From contig OX485809.1 of NCBI GenBank assembly GCA_950295325.1, positions 31,744,001 through 31,808,000 of the forward strand: a stretch of 64,000 nt of DNA, given 5' to 3'. Of the stretch, positions 53,365-64,000 are shown piece by piece. The position numbers were made by a program, and so were the translations under genes. Each line of letters opens with the position of its first letter. Positions within the stretch are counted from its first letter, which is position 1. This DNA comes from Polytrichum commune. Taxonomy: Eukaryota; Streptophyta; Polytrichopsida; Polytrichales; Polytrichaceae. The notes under the pieces are model-generated. The model was not told where the DNA came from and did not search any database. It worked only from the letters and a program-made list of their open reading frames with translations.

Positions 53365-55409
53365 TCATGTGGTATTTCCAGCTTGACCATCAGCAGCCTT
53401 GGCAGGTCGCCTATTCAAATACCGTATCACTGCATCTTCAACCCTGCACTCCCATCATATTCATCAGATACCACTCACCATGCTACTAATAGGCTATGAT
53501 CATCTCATACTAATTGTGTCGATCTGCAGCTAAAATCCTTTTTTTCATACAAGAATCACATGTGCATTACTGCACACTTCTTCACAGCACTTGGTTCTAA
53601 TTGTGGAGCCTCCAGTTCAGTAATGCACATCTGGTTCATTTTGAAAGGATTCCCATTGACTATAGATTCCTGGCCAGGATATAAGGACAGCATATTTCCA
53701 AATATCATGAATCTACCTATTGACACCCCATCAAGGATCACATGCGCATTACTACACACTTCTTCAAAGCACTTAAAAGTTCTAATTGTGGAGCCTCCAG
53801 TTCAGTGTATGCTTCTGGTTAGTTTCCCCTCGCTCAGGAAGGACTTTTATTGAAAATAGGTTCCTGACGAAGTTAGGGAGACAATGGATGTCTACATGCT
53901 ATGGAATTCCCTATAACTCTTAAGTTCTCGAATATGAGTTAGCATGGACAGTCCCAAACCCTAAACGTGCCCACAAGAAAAACCCCACAGCAACGACGAG
54001 TGCACTGCCCAGAAGGTGAGGGATGATGCGTACCATGGCTGGTTGTAGAAATCGGATCTTCGTTCCTTCTCTGAATTTCGGCTGTTTTGGCCAATGACCA
54101 TTTTTAGGTCTCGGCTCTGAGAGGCAATTAACCCGTTGATGAAATCCACAGGGGAGTGGCTGAACCCCAAGAAATAAGCCCGTCGACGCCTATGCTCATT
54201 GATTTTGCGAATAGCATTTGCAATCATATCATCATAAGAGTCAATGTCTCGATGCTTCTCTATGTTGGTCAAAAAATTACTCATCTCCTTCAACAGAGGT
54301 GCAGGTATATTCACACTCACATCATAGCATGAGTTCCCTGCGGGCAGTGGCCCCGACAGCCTAATTCTATGCTCCAGATGAATAGGTTGCGGTGCAGTCA
54401 AATGCAGATGGAGCCTCGCAGAAATTGAAGCAAACTTAATCCTCTCTTCACCTAAAACCTTCTGTAACGGACCATCGCAGTTTATCATACTAGGGTCGGC
54501 AGGGTTCTGCAATTTCTTGGTCTTAATATACTGCCATAGAGCAGCAATGATATGTGGCCGTGTATCCACTTCAATCCCCAGAAGCTCAGCCAATGGACCT
54601 GATAACTTAAACCTCTCGGGCGAATAATCCATCTCCAGACGAATGTTCACAACAAACTCCCGATCCCCCCGCCTCTTAATCTCAAATCCCTCCACATGAT
54701 TCGAAACCCTAGCACTGTCCCAAACAATTGTATGATTCTCCGGATACAAACTCGGGTCAAGCTGGACAGTAATCCTCTTAAAAAACGAGCTAAACTTCGG
54801 CAACGAAGGGTTCGCCTTCATACTACTACTCCCATCCGCCTCCTTCTCATCAGGCTCCAACACACGTCCCATAATCCGCAACGTCCACGACGGCGGGTCA
54901 GCATAGTGCTGTTGAAACGGGCTAGGGTTAGGGTTTTGCGTCTGATTAGCGTAAGTGTTGAAAATGTACATTCTCAAAACCCGTTGCACCGGCGGAGGCG
55001 ATCGCACCACCTCCTGAATGTCCAGCTTCTTCCTTGCGAGCGCTGCGTCCACCCGAGCTTCAAACTCCAGGAGCTGCGTGTAAATGGCGGACTCTGGTAA
55101 CAGAGCTGCCACCTTATCGGGGATCTGCTTCTCCGCTACTTTCTGCTTCTTCCTCCGAGCCGCCGGGGTTACGTCCGCTGCCTTGAATGCGGATGCGTTG
55201 TTGTTCGCGGCCCCCATTGGCCTCCCTCTCCCTCTCTTTGAGCTTGGCCCTCCTCCTCCGCCACCTCCTCCTCCTCCCCCGCCCATGGGTGGTGTCCCCA
55301 CTGGACCTCCCCCTAACGAACCTGATGGCGCTCCCATCTGGCGAACTTGCTGCCCTAGCGACACTGCCCCCCCTCCTCCCCCGCTCGACGGCCCCGCCCC
55401 TCCCTGCAT
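53365..55409 (-). CDS. SWI/SNF chromatin-remodelling subunit SNF12/BAF60 homologue
   Basis: Two exons: 55409-54034 and 53443-53365, joined over a 590-base intron with GT (GTACGC) and CAG ends. The unspliced ORF would end in 24 unrelated residues; the second exon restores the conserved plant ending VEDAVIRYLNRRPA. Total 484 residues. Layout: Gly/Pro-rich N-terminus with a 12-Gly run (42-53), basic KRGRGRP segment (58-63), a helical region with LLEFEARVDAALARKKLDI (112-130), SWIB domain about 261-335 (YSPERFKLSGPLAELLGI... ), and a C-terminal helical part with INEHRRRRAYFLGFS. Plant SNF12 (CHC1/SWP73 type) is an accessory subunit of SWI/SNF complexes in the nucleus. The ATG at 55409 opens the Gly-rich segment. 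Intact and probably expressed. Confidence 0.93.
53559..53806 (-). repeat. Diverged duplication inside the SNF12 intron
   Basis: About 62 bases at 53559-53621 (CATGTGCATTACTGCACACT...CCTCCAGTTCAG) recur at 53741-53806, and weaker similarity continues on the right. A tandem duplication of roughly 180 bases. Confidence 0.75.
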
Positions 55410-55900
55410 CCCCCACTCGTCACTCCCCCTTCCCTTCCCTTTGCCCTCCCTCGATGAGTATCTTTGTGTCTATGCGTGCGTGAGCCTCTTCTGTGTCTTT
55501 CTGTTTGTTCCTCCGTAATGCGATTTGTGTCTACCTTCCCTTCGCTCTCTTCGCTTTTGCTTCCCGCAGTAGGGAGGCTGAAAGCGAAGCGAAGCGAGCG
55601 ACACCGCAGGGCGTGGGAGCTGCTGCGATGTGCACACAGCGCTGCTTCAGTCCTGCGAATCCTTCGTCCTCGCTGCCTTCCTCCAGTGTGTGTGTGTGTG
55701 TACCGACGTGAATTTATTACGTAAGCCCGGCAGATTTTCCACCTCTTTCTTGCCAAACACCTTGCGAACGATAACATCGCGACGTCAAATCCGGCGGGGC
55801 ATTACATACTGGAAGTATCCGCCTCCGAGCCCTTACATACTAGAGTGTTCCGTAAAGTCTCTCAAAGAGGGACGAAACCGTGGGTTTATTCTTCGTTAAG
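55410..55900 (-). promoter_or_regulatory. SNF12 5' UTR and promoter region
   Basis: GA/CT-rich sequence directly upstream of the ATG with a (GT)n run at 55688-55701. Open frames on both strands here and antisense to exon 1 are low-complexity and not accepted as genes. No clear TATA box seen. Confidence 0.5.
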
Positions 55901-58250
55901 AAAACCTTCTATTAAGAACTCCTTAGCTCGCCATGCATTGCATTGCAGCCTATATTGAAAGTTTGGTGAAATTCTTGAGACTTCCTATTTTCATCTTTCG
56001 GACAATATTAGGATTTAAAATAGGGTATGTGCATGGGACACGTTGTCTTAAATCTCATATTGGCCTATGCAAGGTTAGTTTGGCCCACCCATCTTAGTGG
56101 AACAAACTAGAAAAGTTGGTGTTTAATAGCCTAACAACACTCTTTGTGTGTGATAATTTAAGTTTTAAGGAAACTTGGGTGAATTTGTGTTAATTCTCAT
56201 AAATCCGAGGGTTGGGACTAAATCCATGGTTTCATCTCCTTTACTCTACAAATAGCTCTAATATGTAATGCACTCCCCATAATGCATTATTGAGCAAAGG
56301 ATGCTAACCTAAATCCTTGGAGTGGTAGAGTGTGCTAACCTTTGTAAGATGAAAGCTAATGTCAATTTGATGGTCCGAATGAAAAATGATGCTAGATTAG
56401 CACATAATGAAGTTAAAATTGTTAGTGTATACAAATACATCCTTTGTATTTTGATCATCACTTGTCACATACAAGTAATCTTTTATTTTATCATTGTAAT
56501 GGTATAAATTACTATAAGTAGTTTTAACTTCTAGGATTTAATTCATCCAAAGACCACGACTACGAGATATCCACATCACATTCTAAAAGCCTTGGTCATG
56601 CATCATAATGTAAAGTGGACTTAGACCAGCATGTAGTGTTTATGATGAAAATAACACAAGATCAAATATAAACACCACTACATTTAGATGTGGCTACATA
56701 TAGAGTATGTTCTAACATGGCCAATGTTATTTTCCGTTGAGAAAATATAACCATCAAATATATCCATTCTAGACATGTAGGATTCCACGTCATTTTTTCA
56801 TTCATCTTCTAACATGCTCACCCATGGTCACCTTCATTTTAGGTGACCACATGTAAAACAAAGTGGGTATGCCACTCACTCTTGACCAGTGAGAGAGTTT
56901 AGAAAGTAGTGGTCATGGTCACTGGTCACTACATTAAATAGTCCTATTATTGTGCACGGGAAATCAACATGAACCACACAAATTTTACAGTCAAGGTGAA
57001 CTTACCATGGGCCCAAGGCCTTGGGGCTTCCCCTACGTCCTCATGAAGGCTTCTAACCAACATTGTGAACAATGATTATAGGATAAAAGTAACACAAAAT
57101 GAAATAATCAACCACGTTACTTTTCTACTAAAAACTTATTTTGGATTGAAAATGAATTTGGCACACAATACTTTTCATTGCGAGAATTACCATGGGCTCT
57201 ACAAAATTACTGTGGCCTATAGTAATAGGAATTATTTAGCGAAGTGTAAACTAGCCCTGAAAGAATGACGTGATATCAATCATTTTCCCACCAAATCTAC
57301 CTAGTTGCTCCCAACTATTCCTCTTAGTTTGAGTGACCTTTCCAACTACGTTGCATTAAGCCTAGTGTAATGGACCTGAAAATTGAGGGCCTTTGGATCG
57401 GTATTTGAATCTAAATCATGACCATGTACCACGACTCAATTCATGAGCCTCTTTGATCTTGCATCCTTAAGTAAACTCCTTGCATCCAATTTAATGGCCC
57501 AATCCCTTAGTCTCTAACATGGTCCTATATCCTAAAGTATGAGGGTCGTCTTACACAAATGACCAAGGACTGTGAGAAAAATTTGATATAGATTTCTCGT
57601 GGTCACGAAAACAGTCCAAAGGCCATGACCGAGAGAAATCTACATCATTTTCAGAAGTCTTGGTCACAAGACTTAGTGTAAATTAGATTTAGACTATGAC
57701 GTGGATTTTTTTTAAAAAAAAATTCAAAGATAACCACAAATAAAGTCATTCTTGGAATATTTAAAAATAATAGTTGTTTCTAAATTTATAGGAATTGTAA
57801 AACATGTAATTTCATTCTAGCAAGATGAGCTTTTTTTTTCATTGAGACACCCCTCTTTGGGTTCTCTTGTCGCAAAATCCAAGTGACCACCAAACGTTAT
57901 CCACTTCTAGATATGTAGGATTCCACGTCACTTTCTCATTCATTTTCTAACATGGTCACTCATGATTGCTTTTATTTTTGGTGACCTTGTGTACAACGAA
58001 GTCACATGACTGCCACTCAATTGTCAACCATTGAGAGATTTAGAAAACGGTGGCCATGGTCACTAGTCACCAGTGTAAACATGCCTTGGAGGAATGAATG
58101 AACTGGCATTCTTGTTGTACCATTTTCCCACCAAATAGAGTCGCTCCCAACTCAAAGAATTTGTTGCTTCTAATGTAAGTGGGCCCAAAATGGACATTGT
58201 TGCCAATTAACTGGCCCACTTCTACTAGAATGTCAAACCTTGAATGCAAC
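55901..58250. other. AT-rich intergenic sequence with a dispersed repeat pair
   Basis: No gene recognised. A ~165-bp repeat (ATGTAGGATTCCACGTCA...GGTCATGGTCACTGGTCACT) occurs at 56767-56930 and, ~80% alike, at 57905-58070 on the same strand. Confidence 0.7.
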
Positions 58251-58253
58251 TTA

Positions 58254-58743
58254 GGGCCACTTCACACACGAGACTGAGAGAATGTGAACATTACACTTCA
58301 AACACTCTCATTGGTGGAAAAGGCGGATTGGTCCAAGTTTGCTTCACACTACACTTGAGGGACCAACGGACTAAGTGAATGCAAGATGGATGTAAAGTCT
58401 ACATGGATTCCTAATTAAATGGCATCAAATGGATCGTGTTTCATGGTCATTTGGACTATTTTCAAGAACCACCTCTTGGAGGTAGGCCTAACACCAAATT
58501 GTGGCACTCCAAACGCTCACAACCGTTGATATAGCCTATTTTATTGTGTGCGAGGACCCGCATGGATAGAATTTCATTGAAATAGCATTTGGTTGAGGCC
58601 CAGTCACATACGACTTCACACTACACTTGAGGGTCCATGACCACACTACATGAACCCTCATGTCTTGGACATCCTTTGGACACTTTCTTTTGGGCTCTCA
58701 CAATTTCATGGTCATGGCTCTTGGCTCGTGTGTGAAGTGGCCC
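58254..58743. mobile_element. Tourist-like MITE (PIF/Harbinger type)
   Basis: 490 bp with perfect 19-bp terminal inverted repeats GGGCCACTTCACACACGAG and the target duplicate TTA (58251-58253, 58744-58746). TTA/TAA duplication and GGG-starting ends are hallmarks of PIF/Harbinger MITEs. No coding capacity. Internal CCTCTTGGAGGTAGGCCT is shared with the next copy. Confidence 0.85.
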
Positions 58744-59428
58744 TTAAACCATTGAAGACCTCAACTGAAGTTATACTATTTGATTTAAAAAGTCATTTAT
58801 ACATTAATATTACTATTATGATCTTTTTTTTGAAAACATTGGATATCCATGTATTCATGAATACATGGACCTGATTCCTACACTAAATATTGAATTTATT
58901 TTCACCAATTTTATTGTCGTGCTCAACACTAATTGTGAATTGTTTGTGTATTGTCACCAACACTAAATGTAGTAAATATCAGGCATTATAAAATTTACAA
59001 TGTTGCAAAAAAAAAATTCTTCCTTAGTAAATTTTCATCCAAATTTCAATCATCCGTGACAATATTTCATTACATAAGTGTTAGGATGCAGAATATGCCA
59101 AATTTTGTGTCGATACTTAACATTTGAATGAAGCAAAAGTAAGTTGGGATGACAGTATTTGTAAACACATTTATAAGAAATGTCACTAGATAAGTTACCA
59201 CAATGACATAAAATACCATATGACACTAAATACAGTATGGAGTGTAGTAATCAAGTTCATGATCATAATTACAAAAATTATTTCACATTGTACTTGCAAT
59301 AAGCACCTAGTATCATCTCACGCTAAAGACAACACTTTAGCATGTGTGTTTGTGTTTGTTGTTTTACAATAATTGTTGTGTGAGCCGTGTAGAATTTACA
59401 TTTTAATTGTTGAATTATATGCAAGGAA

Positions 59429-59783
59429 CTTAAGGTCATGTCACACATGAGCCAAGACCCGTGACCATGTAATCAGGAGGGCCATGGACTCTCATCCAAA
59501 GGCCGTACCAATTGTTGAACTGACATGGCATGCCATAAGTTGTGCCAGGCCTACCTCTTGGAGGTGGGCTTGACGCAAACTCTAGTGCATCATGAAACAT
59601 TATTCGTAGTTTGCCATGTAGGAACTCATGTAGACTTTTCATCTATGATAATTTTTTGGAGATCCTTAGGCCTTCATGTTCTAGTGCAAAGTGAACTTGG
59701 ATGGTCTCGGCGTATTCAACCAATGAGAGATCTTTAAATGCAATGGTCACATGCATTCAATCTTGTGTGTGAAAGGCCCCTTA
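59429..59783. mobile_element. Diverged relative of the Tourist-like MITE
   Basis: Ends TTAAGGTCATGTCACACATG and, inverted, GTAAGGGGCCTTTCACACAC resemble the 58254 family. The interior shares CCTCTTGGAGGTGGGC. Older and partly deleted; edges approximate. Confidence 0.55.
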
Positions 59784-60270
59784 CTTTGCAAGTGGAAGTG
59801 CAACAACATAAAGGAAGTGGGCCTAAAAGGGACATTTTTTTTAAAACAATTGCACCTCTTTCTCATAGGATATGAATGCAAGCTTATTAGATCAAGGTCA
59901 TCATAGCCATTTCTTTTCATACACTTTGGGGCTCATATGGCTATCTTACTCATTATCAAATGAAAGTTCCATTTCTTATTAGATGATCATATAGGTTTCT
60001 CCCCCCCATTTTTAAATGTATATATATATTGAATATTCAACTTAGAATGGTTAACAAATTCTCAACATGTAATCCATAATCTTTAAACATATGTTTTGGT
60101 GTTCATTTAGATTTACACCTACCCACACACCACTAAAATACAAGTGTCTGATTAAGATAAATAATGAATTTACCTCATGAGTTTTCATGCATTTGACATT
60201 GCTCGTTGAGATAGACGTGCCTGAATTCAACACAACAATAATCAAAGCACACTATGTACCTATACAAGAA

Positions 60271-61120
60271 TGGTGTGTGGTTAGGTGTGCATCCAAGAAC
60301 ATACACCAAACAAACATACGTACAAAAGATTTTAAACCGCATGTTCAAAATACATTAACCATTCTAAAGTCACAAATCAACATAATTGGAGTACCTATAC
60401 GGCCGCATAAATCTCACTTTGATATAGAAAAACAAGATATTCATATGAGCTCCAAAAAATTACAAGGCAAATGTCTATGGAGATGATTTGGATTTGTTAA
60501 TCATCTCGCACTAATTGCATGTTTTGTATACTCCGAGAAGTTGGTGTGGACAATAACATTCATCTACCTTGGAACTTAGAGGGGTTAGCATCCTGCATTG
60601 TCAAGTGAGTGGAGGTCGCAATGGTGGATTGCAAGCTCTTCCGTAAGCTTACAAAGCCTCGTTCTCTTCTTAGACATACACACATAAAGAGCTTTCTCTT
60701 CAAACAACACCCTTCAATATAGTAGATGTGCCAAATTCGGTTACCATCTTATCTTAATCAGACACCTATATTTGAGTTGTATGTGGTTATACGTGGCTTC
60801 AAGAATGGATATGAAAAGACACGTGTTCAAAAGAGTTTAGACTATGTGTTCAAAATGTGATAATCATTTTATTTTAACCTCCTTAGTGAACTTAAGTAGG
60901 GAGGACCTATGTGACCATTTAATGAACATGAGAATCTTCACTTTGATAATGAATATGACATTCATATGAGCTCCAAAAATTGTGAGGAAAGTGGTTGCGG
61001 CTTCAATTTAGATTCATTAACCGTCTTGTGCTAATTGCATGTTTCATATCCTAGGAGAAGTGGGCTAGTTTGAGGGGAAAAAGTAACACTATAGACCCAT
61101 CTACCTTAGCAAACTTTCTT
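60271..61120 (+). repeat. Diverged ~510-bp direct duplication
   Basis: Segment 60271-60600 matches 60776-61120: TTCATATGAGCTCCAAAAA and CTAATTGCATGTTT occur in both at an offset of about 515 bases. In addition CAAGTGTCTGATTAAGATA (60140) and its inverted form (near 60752) occur. No ORF. The rest of 59784-61640 shows nothing recognisable. Confidence 0.6.
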
Positions 61121-61639
61121 CACATGATCGCTTGATAAGCACCTATCTTTTCTTGACATGTTGCAAGGAATTTGCTATATGAGTAAATTGCAAGGATTTC
61201 AGTTGATGGGTAGGCACCATCCACACGCATACGATGACTCACAAATATGAGTAAGTGTTTGCTCATTCTTACTATAATATGAAATATGTACAACATTAAT
61301 GAGAATTTAGAGGTGTCACCAAAAGTAGATGATAGGTATCCAAGTGTCTAACAATGCATGGAAGTTTTAATGAAAAGTTTGCAAAGGCAGTTGAGATATT
61401 CAATTTTTTAAAAGAGTCACTCACGAACTCACTATTGATCTCGCATGTCTACACCTTCATTCTTCCATACACAATAAGTAAGCAAGAGTGTTTCTTCTCC
61501 AACTCAAGTAGTGCATTGCATTTTGAGTTGTTCCATACTATGACAAGGCCATTTATAGTATGAAAAAGAAATAGTGTAGTATCGGTGCTATAAAAAGGAT
61601 GGAGCACACTTAAAGTAACCAAATGGCTTGCTATTAGTC

Positions 61640-62910
61640 AATATAGTGTTGAGGGAATCTAAAAGAAGCATCTTCCTGAGGCTAAACTATGTGTAGGAGG
61701 AGGACCAAAAGTGATTTCATACCACTTGGAGGACTCCTGCTATGTGTGAGAGCGGTGACAACTGGAGGATTTAGTATTGCCGCGGAGGCGTGCAAATGAG
61801 TTAGGCAATAATATGCCAATGAGATTAGTATGCAACAAATAATGCAATGAGCATTAAATTTGGCAGGTCTAGAGCCTTGTGTGATGAAGAAAAAGCCTAT
61901 TCTTTCACAAAAGAATATTCAATCTCATTTTGATTTTGCCAAATCTCACAAGAATTGAACCATTGCGGATTGGAAGCAAGTGGTTTTTTCAAATTAGACT
62001 AAGGTCAATCGTTTTTGCTCAAATGGTTGTTATTGGTGTTTAGCTTGAGACAAAGAGGGTATTACAGATCAACAATGAGGAAAACACTAAAACATGGAGG
62101 AGGTTTAGTAATCATGGTTTCTGGTTGCATGAGTGCAATTGGATCTGGTTTGCTTTGCAAGATAGAAGGTAGAATTTATCAATATGTCTATCATGAAATA
62201 TTGGAGGCCAATCTCTATGGTGCTTTTTCAAAGTACGACATAAATGCATCTATAGTCACTTTTCAAAATGACAATGATCCTAAACATATAACAAAAACAA
62301 TGAAACAATGGTTATCTAAACAACCTTTCAAACTCGGGGGGGGGGGGGGGTAGTCATTGGTTGGAGTAGCAATATACGTGCGAACAAATGATAGGGTATT
62401 TTAAAAACATGGGGGCTAAAAATTACAAATGGACTTAAGAGTAATATAGGGTATCAAATATGGCACTGGACATCTTTAAAGTACTATAGGGTATGAAATA
62501 ATAGGTAATTTGGAATTATAAGTAATGCAAGCCATTTTTCTATTAACCCAAAGTAGAAATTTACATAATGATAGCATGTGAAAAAAAGAAGAGAATTGAA
62601 AGTAATACCCCCCTATAAAATAGTGGTTGTTCGCACCTATATCCTTAACTTTTTAACACACTGCCCCCCCCCCCCCCCGAGCTTTCAAAGTGGTCCTCTC
62701 AATCACCCAATCTATACACTACATAGAGTATCTATGGGCAACACTAAATTGGAAGCTCAATCGTTATTCAACACCTCCATAAGGTTTTCTAGAATTATGG
62801 GAGTGTGTGTTTGAGACTTTCCATTTTATCACTTCTATAGAGTGCGAGAAGCTCCATAAGAGCATGCCACGAAGAATGTGGACAATTATTATTGCAAAGG
62901 GCAAGTGGAC
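61640..62910 (+). pseudogene. Tc1/mariner-type transposase remnant, split by a MITE
   Basis: Plus-strand fragments follow the Tc1 transposase order: GGPKVIS, VTTGGFSIA, GLEPCVMKKKPILSQKNIQS, DFAKSHKN, IADWKQVVFSN, KHGGG..I...GCMSAIG, CKIEGR, QNDNDPKH, then beyond the insertion at 62333-62681 IEYLW, LNRYSTPP and SMPRRMW. The DDE motif is broken: the first Asp is Asn (61992-61994) followed by TAG (61995-61997), while the DNDPKH Asp and IEYLW Glu remain. Many stops. These motifs are those of Tc1-like elements, rarely seen in plants where mariner-like elements dominate. Confidence 0.85.
62333..62681. mobile_element. MITE with CTCGGGGG...CCCCCGAG ends
   Basis: 349 bp between perfect 8-bp target duplicates CTTTCAAA (62325-62332, 62682-62689). 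Terminal inverted repeats start CTCGGGG with a G run of about 14. GTGCGAACAA occurs near the left end and, inverted, as TTGTTCGCAC near the right. An 8-bp duplication fits hAT-type transposition. It interrupts the Tc1 remnant, whose frame continues on both sides. Confidence 0.85.
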
Positions 62911-63350
62911 TGATTTGTGAGTGTGTAGAGACTCACGAGTCCAAAATTGAGTTAGTGTGGAGCTTGATTTCAACTCGGGGGGTGCACTGTACTAAACATG
63001 TACGAGTATACGTGAGTGCACAGGAGGGGTATTGATTTGGACCTTCCCGTATTACGTATACATATGGTATACATGTTATAATTTATAGTTATGTACATAT
63101 ATGGAAGGCCTTTAAAAAATATACAATAATTGTACTTGTATGGTAGTGTTACTATACTACATATCATAAGTTTTCATATTGGATGAAATTAGGATTAACT
63201 AGGATTAACGATTTTTGTTAGCAACCTTATAGGGTAGTATGAACCATGTACAAGGTATCAAGGTAATATCGGGGAAAGAGGCAGTATTAGGGTTCTGAAA
63301 TGATTCGTTCAGCTCAAAGTAACAAGGACCCTTTTCCCCTCCCCTCCCTA
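62911..63350. other. AT-rich intergenic sequence
   Basis: No gene or repeat recognised. Confidence 0.5.
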
Positions 63351-63440
63351 GGTTTTTGTTTTCTCTTTTTGTCGGGCGCTGAAGGTTTTTGTTTTCTCTT
63401 CTAGTCGGGCGCCAAAGGTTTTTGTTTTCTCTTCTCGCAC
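63351..63440 (+). repeat. 33-bp tandem repeat
   Basis: About 2.7 units of GGTTTTTGTTTTCTCTTCTA followed by GTCGGGCGCC, starting at 63351, 63384 and 63417. A minus-strand ORF reading RRENKNL repeatedly is a product of this array. Confidence 0.85.
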
Positions 63441-63619
63441 AGCCTGCTTCTTTTGCCGACAACTGCTTTACTTTTCCTTCTTTCACATGTTGCTTCCAGC
63501 GCTTCTCAGCGTCCCTGCGGTTACTGCTGCCGTGGGAATCACCGAAAGTCTTGACATTGTCATGGCCTCGTTCTGAAATTCCCTCTCTATCAAATGCAAA
63601 GTCAGCTGTGGCTTATGTA

Positions 63620-64000
63620 ATGGTAAGGGAGTCTAGAATTTTTAAAAGTATACTTGTTAGTCAATTGAATGGCAATCCTTCTTTGTGTAAAGATCGGTTG
63701 ACTCGAATTAGAGCTGGCATATTATATATGAAGCCTAAACTCATGAGTGCTGGAAACCATGACACTTTGTTAAAGCTTGGTTGTGACTGTGTTGTGTGTT
63801 TTTTGAACATACCTGAAGCTAAAACTGTGAAAAAACGAGGTAGGCCAAAAAAATCTACTCGAGTTAAGGTTTGGTTTGTTGGGAGAGTTTATAAGATGCG
63901 GAGGAAGTTTGGTAATCGTGGGGTGGAGTATAGGGATCCAATTGATTTGATGGACCGTCCATCAAACGTGGAGATTGGTTTATGTTGGTATCAAAAAGGG
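63620..64000 (+). CDS. Partial ORF with AT-hook-like motif, runs off the window
   Basis: From ATG at 63620 the frame is open for 127 codons to the window edge; the same frame is also open for at least 130 bases upstream, so the true start may be earlier. Features: CDCVVCFL, the AT-hook-like KKRGRPKKS (about residue 74-82), and VWFVGRVYKMRRKFGNRGVE. The protein is basic, suggesting a DNA-binding nuclear or transposon-encoded protein. Family not recognised; the remainder lies beyond 64000. Confidence 0.5.
   Translation, partial: MVRESRIFKSILVSQLNGNPSLCKDRLTRIRAGILYMKPKLMSAGNHDTLLKLGCDCVVCFLNIPEAKTVKKRGRPKKSTRVKVWFVGRVYKMRRKFGNRGVEYRDPIDLMDRPSNVEIGLCWYQKG

Noticed and set aside
53961-54033. Last 24 codons of the unspliced SNF12 ORF
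   Set aside because: Foreign to the family; a GT donor sits at 54033 and the conserved ending is found on a separate exon at 53443-53365.
55084-55518. Plus-strand Pro-rich ORF antisense to SNF12 exon 1
   Set aside because: Poly-Pro is the reverse reading of the poly-Gly run; the minus strand is the conserved gene.

Overview
This window looks like repeat-dense nuclear DNA of a land plant. Plant-type Ty1/copia and chromodomain Ty3/gypsy LTR retrotransposons fill most of the first 40 kb. The only confidently complete single-copy host gene is the plant SWI/SNF subunit SNF12/BAF60 (53365-55409, minus strand, one intron). I cannot fix the lineage. The mixture of LINE remnants, a Tc1-like transposase remnant and a DLNG-type FCP1-like HAD phosphatase makes me lean towards a non-flowering plant, but that is a weak inference.

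Layout. 1-7237: the 3' part of a chromodomain gypsy element (copy C), split by an intact young copia element (71-5200; identical 193-bp LTRs, TSD AGTGA, one 1354-codon Gag-Pol ORF). 7238-10097: two nested 3' ends of an unfamiliar mobile unit, here called element X. 10098-13909: host sequence with an FCP1-like HAD phosphatase ORF and two exon-like ORFs with internal repeats. 13911-18033: full-length X with an intact 690-codon ORF, inserted into the second repeat of a host ORF that resumes at 18034. 18740-19640: a LINE reverse-transcriptase remnant (minus strand).

19667-39443: one 19.8-kb copia element proven by its outer TSD (AATTT on both sides). It carries two complete ~7-kb gypsy insertions, A in the leader repeats (TSD AAAAG) and B in pol (TSD CGCAA). 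A and B have apparently identical LTR pairs but the same decayed internal region, including loss of the RT catalytic core. They therefore look like a non-autonomous family moved in trans.

39444-50040: an AT-rich stretch with a perfect 27-bp hairpin and a 2A-like peptide motif, then a 6.76-kb unit (42293-49050; TSD GAAAT) bounded by TATTGTT...AACAATA. That unit holds 240-bp direct repeats, a 542-codon ORF of unknown function whose ATG lies inside a repeat, and two opposing primer-binding-site-like sequences. 50040-53364: a decayed LINE-like C-terminal region and a foldback repeat. 55410-64000: mostly non-coding sequence with Tourist-like MITEs, a Tc1-like transposase pseudogene split by a poly-G-ended MITE, and at the right edge an open ORF with an AT-hook-like motif.

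The copia elements appear to prime from the 5' half (anticodon region) of initiator tRNA-Met, as Drosophila copia does, while the gypsy elements prime from the 3' end of the same tRNA. Nesting order from LTR divergence: the large copia element first (three differences between its LTRs by eye), then gypsy A and B. Copia-1 entered gypsy C recently.
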